The position numbers were made by a program, and so were the translations under genes. From the NCBI GenBank assembly GCA_934168355.1, contig CAKPNI010000030.1, forward strand, positions 1 through 13,131: a stretch of DNA of 13,131 bases, in the 5' to 3' direction. Shown here in pieces: positions 6,188 to 11,913 of this stretch (positions are counted from its first letter, which is position 1; each line of letters opens with the position of its first letter). Below the pieces are notes generated by a model. It was not told where the DNA came from, did not search any database, and saw only the letters and a list, made by a program, of their open reading frames with translations. Source of the stretch: an uncultured Clostridia bacterium. Its GTDB lineage: Bacteria > Bacillota > Clostridia > TANB77 > CAG-508.

Positions 6188-7981
6188 CTATTTTATTTTT
6201 ACTAATTTTAAAATTATATCATTTAGTTCTTTTCCTAGTTCTTTTCTTTTTTCAGTATTTGTTTCTTTTGAACTTAAACTAATTAACTCATCACGTCTTT
6301 TTTCTAGTTTTTCTCTTTCATATTTTTTCAAAATATCTTCTATTGCCTTTGTATCATTACTATCTGATATTCCATAGTCTTCTGCCATAATAGCAGTTAG
6401 ATGATTTTTTATTTCTTCATTTTCTATTTTATCTAATACCAAACTTATATTACTATCCTCTTTCTCAAGTTCTTCATATAATGCTTTAACAATTTTGTTA
6501 TTTAAATTATATTTAAAATCCTCTGGCAACATGTGTTTCTTAATCATTTGAAAATTTTCCGGATTGTTTATTAATATTGATATAATTGTATTTTCCCTTT
6601 TTATTATTTCATCAGACACATTGTTATCCACATTTGTTTCTTTTTTGTGGATAACTACAGGCTTTGACTTTTCTAAATTACTCGTTTGTGCCCTATTTGA
6701 ATATTGCAATTTATTTACTTGTCCGAAAATTGCTTCTTTTGATATATTATATCCTTTTGATAGCTTTTCTATGTATATTTCTCGTTCAATTGTGTTATCA
6801 ATTTTTGCAAGTAATTTTGATATTTCGTTTAGAAATTTTATTTTATCACCTGCAACTTCTAAATCTAGGTTTTGTTCTAAAACTTTTACCCTAAATTCTA
6901 AAAGCGAAATTGCCTCATTCATCAATTTTTGAAATCTTGCAGAACCATATTTTATGATAAATTCATCTGGGTCTTTTGCTCCTGTCATTTGAAGCACTCT
7001 CATGTCACATCCCATATTTTGCATGACTTCCATTGCTCTCATTATTGCATTTTGACCAGCTCCATCTGCATCAAACCCTAGTATAACCTGCTCCGCATTT
7101 CTTCTTAATAACCATCCTTGATTTGTGGTTAAGGCCGTTCCTAATGCTGCAACAACATTTGTTATCCCTCTTTGATGAAGCGATATTGCATCCATATATC
7201 CCTCTACAATTAGAAGTTTTTTGTGGTCATATCTTTTAGCAACATTTAATCCAAACAGGTGCTTTCCTTTGCTATAAACAATATTTTCAGGCGAATTTAG
7301 ATATTTAAACCTTTTTGCATCTCCTAAGACTCTTCCTCCAAATGCTATAACCCTGTTTCTTACATCCAAAATCGGAATCATAAATCTATCTCTATAAAAA
7401 TCCACATATTGACCATGCTCATTTTTTTTGACTAGACCTGATTCTAATATTTCTTCATCATTAAAGCCCTCTTTTCTAAGAACTTTATATAATTCATCAT
7501 AATTACCTGAAAAACCAAGATTGTAGCTTTCTAATGTTTCGTTTGTTAATTTTCTTTGCTTTACATATTCTTGTCCTGCTTTTGACTCTGGCTTATATAG
7601 CCTTTTGTGATAATAATCTGCCGTGAAATTATTTACTTTATAAACTTTTGATTTTAATTCTTCTCTTTTACTATCCTCATTATTGGTTGATTTTGGAAGC
7701 ACAATTCCAGCTCTATCTGCTAGATTTTCTATTGCTTCTTTAAATCCTATTCCTTCAATCTTGCTTATAAATGTAAATACATTTCCTCCTACTCCACATC
7801 CAAAACAGTGGAATATTTGCTTGTCTGGCGATACTGAAAAAGATGGCGATTTTTCGTTATGAAATGGACATAAACCAAAATAGTTTCTTCCACTTCTTTT
7901 TAAATGCACATATTGTGAAATTACTTCTACTATGTCACTGTTTTCTCGTACTTCATTTAGTATTTCATCACTATAACGCAT
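6188..7981 (-). CDS. dnaG: DNA primase
   Basis: This 597-residue enzyme makes RNA primers for DNA replication and works with the replicative helicase. The N-terminal zinc-binding CHC2 domain has C38, H41, C59 and C62 (LCPFHNEKSPSF and HCFGCGVGG). The catalytic core follows, with the TOPRIM domain showing E260 in LLIVEGYMDA and the acidic pair D304 and D306 in LGFDADGAG. The C-terminal helicase-interacting part (about 450-597) is more variable and charged. Length is normal for Bacillota DnaG. The ATG at 7981 is preceded by AGAGGAAA. It is the first gene of the dnaG-rpoD operon, with a candidate promoter at 8022-8049. The linker near residues 443-453 contains two perfect inverted DnaA boxes in the DNA (6624-6654). 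Confidence 0.97.
   Translation of the reverse strand: MRYSDEILNEVRENSDIVEVISQYVHLKRSGRNYFGLCPFHNEKSPSFSVSPDKQIFHCFGCGVGGNVFTFISKIEGIGFKEAIENLADRAGIVLPKSTNNEDSKREELKSKVYKVNNFTADYYHKRLYKPESKAGQEYVKQRKLTNETLESYNLGFSGNYDELYKVLRKEGFNDEEILESGLVKKNEHGQYVDFYRDRFMIPILDVRNRVIAFGGRVLGDAKRFKYLNSPENIVYSKGKHLFGLNVAKRYDHKKLLIVEGYMDAISLHQRGITNVVAALGTALTTNQGWLLRRNAEQVILGFDADGAGQNAIMRAMEVMQNMGCDMRVLQMTGAKDPDEFIIKYGSARFQKLMNEAISLLEFRVKVLEQNLDLEVAGDKIKFLNEISKLLAKIDNTIEREIYIEKLSKGYNISKEAIFGQVNKLQYSNRAQTSNLEKSKPVVIHKKETNVDNNVSDEIIKRENTIISILINNPENFQMIKKHMLPEDFKYNLNNKIVKALYEELEKEDSNISLVLDKIENEEIKNHLTAIMAEDYGISDSNDTKAIEDILKKYEREKLEKRRDELISLSSKETNTEKRKELGKELNDIILKLVKIK
6624..6654. promoter_or_regulatory. Inverted pair of perfect DnaA boxes inside dnaG
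   Basis: TTATCCACA at 6624-6632 and its reverse complement TGTGGATAA at 6646-6654 are both exact matches to the consensus DnaA box, and the symmetry extends one base outward on each side (GTTATCCACA / TGTGGATAAC). The 13 bases between them are T-rich. The region codes for a poorly conserved charged linker of the primase, so the sequence is not forced by a catalytic motif. It may bind the initiator DnaA; the possibility of chance remains. Confidence 0.5.
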
Positions 7982-8021
7982 TTTTTTCCTCTCTTTCTTT
8001 TTCGTTTTTTTGCTTTCTATA

Positions 8022-8049
8022 ATTATATTATTCGACGTATTTTACATAA
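8022..8049 (-). promoter_or_regulatory. Candidate promoter of the dnaG-rpoD operon
   Basis: On the minus strand a perfect TATAAT -10 (8022-8027) stands 16 bases after a weak -35-like TTATGT (8044-8049). It lies about 45 bp before the dnaG start codon. The -10 match is strong; the -35 is poor. Confidence 0.45.
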
Positions 8050-8152
8050 TTCCCCTTTTTTTGTTGAATTTTTTCTTTTTTTGTGGACGGTGTTTTTGGG
8101 TATTTTTTTCCTTCGGGTTATGAGGGTTACATAACGTATTTTATTAGATGTG

Positions 8153-8182
8153 TTGAATCGTATTGTATGCTAGTGATATTAG
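8153..8182 (+). promoter_or_regulatory. Candidate promoter of the small plus-strand gene pair
   Basis: TTGAAT at 8153-8158 and TATTAG at 8177-8182 are separated by 18 bases and resemble a sigma-A promoter. Transcription from here would give a leader of roughly 125 bases before the gene at 8317, including the alternative hairpins at 8221-8267. Confidence 0.35.
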
Positions 8183-8220
8183 TGCTTTGCTGGATTTTCA
8201 TTTAGTGTGTAATTTTGTTA

Positions 8221-8270
8221 AAATTGGGGTGATTTTGAAAATTTGATCCCCAATTTCTCCCCAATTTTTT
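8221..8270 (+). promoter_or_regulatory. Leader with two competing hairpins, the second terminator-like
   Basis: AAATTGGGG (8221-8229) can pair perfectly with either of two downstream copies of CCCCAATTT: one at 8248-8256, and another at 8259-8267 that is followed by more T residues. The two pairings exclude each other. The second looks like an intrinsic terminator, the first could prevent it. The words TTGGGG and CCCCAA are also shared with the dispersed palindromic repeat, so it may instead be a remnant of that element. Confidence 0.4.
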
Positions 8271-8316
8271 ACTATCATATTTTGGAAAATTTATTTATAT
8301 TTTAGGAGGAATTTTT

Positions 8317-8625
8317 ATGGGATTTAATAAAGATAAAATACAAGATTTAATGAATGAGTGGATAATTTTTAGAGATGAAGAACTTTGTAAATTGACTAAA
8401 GAAGATTTAAAACATTCTTTGAACTTTGACGATTTTTCTAATTTAGTATTAAAAAATGTTTCTAAGAAGAGTGAGAAATTTATGTTAAAACAATTGGACA
8501 AGTTTTATAATAATATTATGGATTTTACTGGTTATTATAATGATAAATATTATAGAGCTGGTTTTGGTGATTGTTTAAATTTAGTTATTATGAGTCTTGG
8601 AGGTAATGGAATTGAAACTAGGTAA
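8317..8625 (+). CDS. Small protein of unknown function, upstream partner of the TnpV-like gene
   Basis: I do not recognise this 102-residue protein with confidence. It is charged and predicted mostly helical, with no signal peptide and no membrane segment. The C-terminal part reads YYNDKYYRAGFGDCLNLVIMSLGG, a tyrosine-rich turn followed by a GF-D helix. This recalls small helical proteins of unknown function common in Clostridia (for example DUF6809-type proteins), but the match is only by general pattern. The start is well supported by AGGAGGA at 8304-8310 before the ATG at 8317. Its stop overlaps the start of the next gene by 20 bases, so the two are translationally coupled and likely share a job. 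The pair faces away from dnaG and has its own candidate promoter and leader hairpins. Confidence 0.65.
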   Translation: MGFNKDKIQDLMNEWIIFRDEELCKLTKEDLKHSLNFDDFSNLVLKNVSKKSEKFMLKQLDKFYNNIMDFTGYYNDKYYRAGFGDCLNLVIMSLGGNGIETR

Positions 8626-8886
8626 GTATGGAATTTTAGCTAAAAAATATTTGGAAGAGTATAATCCTTTTAAATTTTCTTGTTTGGTTATGGATGGTTC
8701 AATTATGGATTATTTATTGAATTTTGAAAATCATTTAAAAGGTTATGCTAATTTGGTTGAGATTGAACTTAAAAAAAGTATCCTGCTCCTTCTGAAAAAG
8801 AGAGTTTTATTGAACAAGTTAAGTATATTAATATGATTCAGGAAATGGTTGATGAGTTTGTGAAGGAAGAAATTAAGCTTGTATAA
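8606..8886 (+). pseudogene. TnpV-like transposon-associated small protein, reading frame broken at an A7 run
   Basis: The first part reads LGKYGILAKKYLEEYNPFKF and then a GSIMDYL segment, which fits the TnpV family (typical pattern GKYG..R..YLKEH...LL..GKL..yL), small proteins of unknown role carried by clostridial integrative elements. In the given frame the protein runs into unrelated leucine-rich sequence and stops at 8836. At 8771-8777 there is a run of seven A; a -1 shift there (or one more A) gives KKYPAPSEKESFIEQ followed by VKYINMIQEMVDEFVKEEIK. This continues to a TAA at 8884-8886 beside the terminator and matches the family's NMI..eiV.eEi ending. The restored protein is about 93 residues and lacks the usual N-terminal 15-20. 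The start ATG at 8606 follows GGAGG at 8599-8603. It is either a decayed gene, a sequencing error, or a gene read by slippage. Confidence 0.6.
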
Positions 8887-8888
8887 TA

Positions 8889-8913
8889 AAAAGTCCGGTT
8901 TTTCCGGACTTTT
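8889..8913. terminator. Strong bidirectional intrinsic terminator
   Basis: AAAAGTCCGG (8889-8898) and CCGGACTTTT (8904-8913) form a perfect 10-bp stem with a TTTTT loop. The A and T tracts on either side make it work in both directions. It directly follows the restored stop codon of the TnpV-like gene (8884-8886), which supports the longer shifted frame as the true gene end. It also serves the convergent minus-strand gene ending at 8946. Confidence 0.9.
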
Positions 8914-8945
8914 AAATTATTAAGGAATATCTTTTGCAACAAAAT

Positions 8946-9782
8946 CTATCCATTAATAATGTCTTTTAAAGTTTTTCCATCTTTACTTTTCCATTCTCTA
9001 TATCCATTACAATTTCTGCCTAAAACTATTACTCCCGCCATTGAAGGCGAAGAACATAAATAATCTTTTACAAATTCTCCTTTTACTATATTTTTAGAAT
9101 TTCTTTCTCTTTCAGCAAACTTTAATAGACTTGGAGATATTCCTTCTGATATTCCTTCTTTTATTTTTGAACCTTTTAGGATGACAAATCCTTCATCTGT
9201 TAAGATTCCTCTTGCATATTCAATTTTATTGTTTGTTAAATATAAAATTTTTTCCTGCAATATTTCTTTGTCATTTTTTATAATTTCGTCAAATAAATGG
9301 TATCCATATAAAGATGTTAATAATTGGACTTTTTTACAAAATTTATTTGCTCTAATTTCATCCGCACCATCTAATGAAGATTTCGTTGGTTGAGATTCAT
9401 TTTCTATTATAAATCTATCAACATTAATAGCTTTTCCATATAATTCGTTTTCTATATACTTAATATGAGCCTTATTTAATGAATTATCTTGGCTTACAAA
9501 AACTAAACATTCACTCCAAAATTCCTTTGATTTATTATGCTGTAATAATCTTTTATAAATATTTTCTGCTTCTCCTATATAAGCTCTGTTATTTCCAGTT
9601 TCTTCGTCAACTCCAATTAATATATATACACCTGTATTATTAATATCTTTTAATTCTTTGCATTCTTTTAATTTATTTCTAGGTATTTTATAACTTACTC
9701 CAATCCATTCATCTAAATTAGCTTGAATAATTCCTGTTGGAGTTCCATTTTTTAATATCATTGTTACAACATTTTCTTCCAT
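8946..9782 (-). CDS. GIY-YIG nuclease-like protein with C-terminal DUF4357
   Basis: This 278-residue protein starts with a short extension, then a GIY-YIG domain at about 50-140. GVYILIG (51-57) is the GIY element and AYIGEAENIYKRL (67-79) the YIG element with its arginine helix; a glutamate near 111-113 (KYIENELYG) may be the metal-binding residue. A DUF4357 domain closes the protein (about 240-278: SSPSMAGVIVLGRNCNGYREW then KDGKTL). Proteins of this pairing are widespread in bacterial accessory regions and are presumed DNA nucleases, but their cellular role is not established. The start at 9782 is chosen because GGAGG (9793-9797) lies 10 bases upstream; a longer reading from 9824 overlaps the next gene and has no ribosome binding site. 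The PH-domain gene lies 31 bp upstream, so they form a two-gene operon. Confidence 0.85.
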   Translation of the reverse strand: MEENVVTMILKNGTPTGIIQANLDEWIGVSYKIPRNKLKECKELKDINNTGVYILIGVDEETGNNRAYIGEAENIYKRLLQHNKSKEFWSECLVFVSQDNSLNKAHIKYIENELYGKAINVDRFIIENESQPTKSSLDGADEIRANKFCKKVQLLTSLYGYHLFDEIIKNDKEILQEKILYLTNNKIEYARGILTDEGFVILKGSKIKEGISEGISPSLLKFAERERNSKNIVKGEFVKDYLCSSPSMAGVIVLGRNCNGYREWKSKDGKTLKDIING

Positions 9783-9813
9783 GTAAACACAACCTCCGAT
9801 TATTGAATTATAT

Positions 9814-10203
9814 CTATAAAACATATTTCGATATTAATGAATTTATCATCTTAATATCTACATTTGATTTGAAATCAAATTGTAATATATGCCCATTGCT
9901 AAAAGTAAGTATCAATTCACTATCTATATCTAGAAATCCTGCTGTTTCAATCCCATAATACTGAACTTTAGAATATGGATAAGAAAAATAAGCAATTTTT
10001 TTACCAGTTACTCCTTTTACATTTACTACAAAAATTCTATTATTAGTAAAAATAACTTGATCTCTTACCGTTTTAAATGCACACATCATTTTTTCTCCAT
10101 CTACTAATAGATTTTCTACTTCTGGACGTACTTCTTTTATATCCATAGCTTTAAGATTTAAAAAATTAGAATCCATGTTAATTCCTGATGAAACATTTGG
10201 CAT
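9814..10203 (-). CDS. Bacterial PH-domain protein (bPH_1 family)
   Basis: This 129-residue protein consists essentially of one pleckstrin-homology-like domain of the bacterial type. Characteristic parts are GEKMMCAFKTVRDQVIFTNNR (split at about residues 36-56), VKGVTGKKIAYFSYPYSKVQ (about 62-82) and the ETAGFLDIDSELILTFSNG strands (about 86-104). Proteins of this family (YvbH type) form oligomeric rings in known structures, and their function is unknown. No signal peptide or membrane helix is seen, so it is cytoplasmic. The ATG at 10203 is preceded by AGGGGGA, a good ribosome binding site, with a candidate -10 TATAAT at 10242-10247. The GIY-YIG gene follows after 31 bp on the same strand, suggesting joint expression; why a PH domain would go with a nuclease is not known. 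Confidence 0.88.
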   Translation of the reverse strand: MPNVSSGINMDSNFLNLKAMDIKEVRPEVENLLVDGEKMMCAFKTVRDQVIFTNNRIFVVNVKGVTGKKIAYFSYPYSKVQYYGIETAGFLDIDSELILTFSNGHILQFDFKSNVDIKMINSLISKYVL

Positions 10204-10241
10204 AATAAAATTCCCCCTATATTTAGATTTACTATGTGCTA

Positions 10242-10270
10242 ATTATATCACCTTTTATTTATAAAATAAA
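10242..10270 (-). promoter_or_regulatory. Candidate promoter of the PH-domain/GIY-YIG operon
   Basis: On the minus strand TATAAT (10242-10247) stands 17 bases after the weak -35-like TTTATT (10265-10270), about 38 bp before the start codon. The rest of the 240-bp gap up to 10443 is very AT-rich; apart from the hairpin at 10417-10435 nothing further is seen in it. Confidence 0.4.
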
Positions 10271-10416
10271 CTGGTAATATATAATTGTCTTATTTTTTAA
10301 AATTTAGGTTAACCGTAAAAATTCAAAATGAATTTCTGTTATTATAATTTTTTCATATTAATAGTTTTAAAAATATTATAAGTTTAATTTTGAAAGATTT
10401 GATGTTATTGTAAATT

Positions 10417-10435
10417 TGCAATTAATCTAATTGCA
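10417..10435 (-). terminator. Hairpin after the large ATPase gene, possible weak terminator
   Basis: TGCAATTA (10417-10424) and TAATTGCA (10428-10435) form an 8-bp stem with a three-base loop, nine bases beyond the stop codon of the large ATPase gene. On the minus strand it is followed by AAATTTACA, not a clean T-tract, so termination would be inefficient or need help. Confidence 0.4.
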
Positions 10436-10443
10436 TACTTTCA

Positions 10444-11913
10444 TTAATTTTCTTCATTATTAAAGTTTATACAATAATCATATAATTTACTAAATTTTGC
10501 ATGAATCATATTTGAAATAACTATACAAGCTTCATGTAAAATTTCAGAATCAAACCACTTTTCTATATTTAACATTGGCTCATTATGACTGTTATTATTA
10601 ACTATATAGTCCAGCTTCATAAAATCTTCACTACTTATATCAAAAAGTTCTTTTAAAACACTATATTTATCATCATTGTCTACATATTTTGGATTTAATA
10701 AATAACATAAATTTTCTATTACTGATCTTATATCGTTATATAAATATGATTTTTCAATAGTAATATTATTTGCTATATCGTTTGCACATTTTATTATTTC
10801 TGATAATTGTGTTACAAACAGACTATCTTTATAATTTTTTGTTTCTTTTATTTTTGATATTTCATTTTCTTTATATAATTCAAAAACTTTAGCATTTTTA
10901 TTTTTCATCCAATTTGTTTGCACTAATATATTAAAAAATAACATATTATGAGTAAAAATTATCAGTTGAGGATTATTGTTTTCATTAATCTTTTTTTGAA
11001 TTATTTTTACAGCAGTTGCAAATGAATATATTTTATTATAATCTAATGAATTAACCGGGTCATCTATAATTATAATTAAGTTGTTTTTTTCATCATTTGT
11101 CAGCCCCGTAACTAATGTCGCTAGGTAATATGAAAATGCTAATGCTGAAATTTCTCCTGTACTCAATATAAATATTTTATTACTAATATTATTATCTTTA
11201 TAAATCAAATTAAAATTTTTATCCACTTTATATTTACTCATTCCAAAAAAACTTAGCCATGTATTCATTTCTTTTATAGTTATATCTGCATCTTCTACTT
11301 TTTTATCATATCTTTGTTTTTTCTCCTTATTGTTTTCTTTCTCCTTTACTAACTCTTTTAATAATTGATTTCTCTTCATTAAGTTTTCTCGCATAGCATA
11401 TTCTAAAATCTCTTTATATAAATTTTTTATTTTTTGTCTTAAACTAGTTAATTCCTTTTTTGCATTAGACATAACCTTATTAATTTTTTCTGTTTCTCTA
11501 TCAATTTTATTGCTTTTATCAATAATTATTTGTATTGTTTTTAATTTTTCTTGAAACACATTTAACATATCTTGATCTGACTTTTTAGAAACATCTTTTA
11601 ATTTTTTTTCTATTGCATTGATTAAACTTTCTATATCATTTATATATTGACTCCATTCTTCATCAGAAATATTCTCGCCTATGTCAACTATATCACTATA
11701 TTCCTTATTTTTTAATATTGAGATTTTAATATCTCTTAATATATTATTTTTATAATTTTCTAATTCTTTTTTATATTTTAATAAATTTTCTTCAACTTTT
11801 TTGCTCTTACTAGTACTATATTTTATATATTCATTCACGAAATCATTTTTAGATATATCATTTTTACAAAATGGGCATTTATTATCTTCAATATAAGATA
11901 TCCCTACATCCAT
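10444..11913 (-). CDS. AAA_13-type ATPase, C-terminal part: zinc-hook-like motif, ATPase half and PrrC/RloC-like end
   Basis: This 489-codon frame is the second half of a large ABC-type ATPase whose first half overlaps it upstream. It opens with the remains of the junction and a CPFC motif (C13, C16) as in Rad50/RloC zinc hooks. A long coiled coil (about 30-215) follows, then the ABC signature LSTGEISALAFSYYLA (250-265), Walker B IIIIDDPVNSLD (280-291) and the H-loop IFTHNML (H322). The C-terminal region has RSVIE (R396, E400) and later NNNSHNEP (H443). An Arg-x3-Glu plus distant His pattern is that of the anticodon nuclease site of PrrC, so tRNA cleavage is a plausible activity, though not proven by motif alone. 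The ATG at 11913 has no ribosome binding site (upstream is AAAAAAAGGTTGG), so this part is unlikely to be translated alone. Together with the upstream frame it makes a 771-residue protein, normal for the family. Confidence 0.8.
   Translation of the reverse strand: MDVGISYIEDNKCPFCKNDISKNDFVNEYIKYSTSKSKKVEENLLKYKKELENYKNNILRDIKISILKNKEYSDIVDIGENISDEEWSQYINDIESLINAIEKKLKDVSKKSDQDMLNVFQEKLKTIQIIIDKSNKIDRETEKINKVMSNAKKELTSLRQKIKNLYKEILEYAMRENLMKRNQLLKELVKEKENNKEKKQRYDKKVEDADITIKEMNTWLSFFGMSKYKVDKNFNLIYKDNNISNKIFILSTGEISALAFSYYLATLVTGLTNDEKNNLIIIIDDPVNSLDYNKIYSFATAVKIIQKKINENNNPQLIIFTHNMLFFNILVQTNWMKNKNAKVFELYKENEISKIKETKNYKDSLFVTQLSEIIKCANDIANNITIEKSYLYNDIRSVIENLCYLLNPKYVDNDDKYSVLKELFDISSEDFMKLDYIVNNNSHNEPMLNIEKWFDSEILHEACIVISNMIHAKFSKLYDYCINFNNEEN

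Larger units (their letters stand above)
7982..8316. other. 335-bp non-coding stretch between divergent dnaG and the small plus-strand genes
   Basis: No convincing gene is seen here. The left side holds the dnaG ribosome binding site and promoter. The middle (8050-8150) is T-rich on the plus strand and contains the dyad GTTATG-N7-CATAAC (8117-8135) plus repeated words: CGTATTTTA at 8036-8044 and 8135-8143, CGTATTGTA at 8159-8167, and TTACATAA at 8042-8049 and 8127-8134. The right side holds a candidate plus-strand promoter and a leader with alternative hairpins before the gene at 8317. A GGACGGT word near 8085 may be a worn relic of the dispersed repeat. Confidence 0.6.

Noticed and set aside
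8295..8501. Minus-strand open frame over the small plus-strand gene
   Set aside because: The plus-strand frame has a strong ribosome binding site and coupling to the next gene; the antisense frame has neither.
8597..8836. TnpV-like gene as written from TTG 8597 to the stop at 8836
   Set aside because: The leucine-rich end after 8777 does not fit the family, while the -1 frame to 8886 does; the ATG at 8606 behind GGAGG is the better start.
9783..9824. Longer start for the GIY-YIG protein
   Set aside because: It overlaps the end of the PH-domain gene and has no ribosome binding site; the ATG at 9782 has GGAGG at a usable distance.
10204..10443. Possible small RNA or retron-like RNA next to the ATPase gene
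   Set aside because: Apart from one 8-bp hairpin at 10417-10435 the stretch has no extended pairing, no promoter of its own that I trust, and no reverse transcriptase gene nearby.
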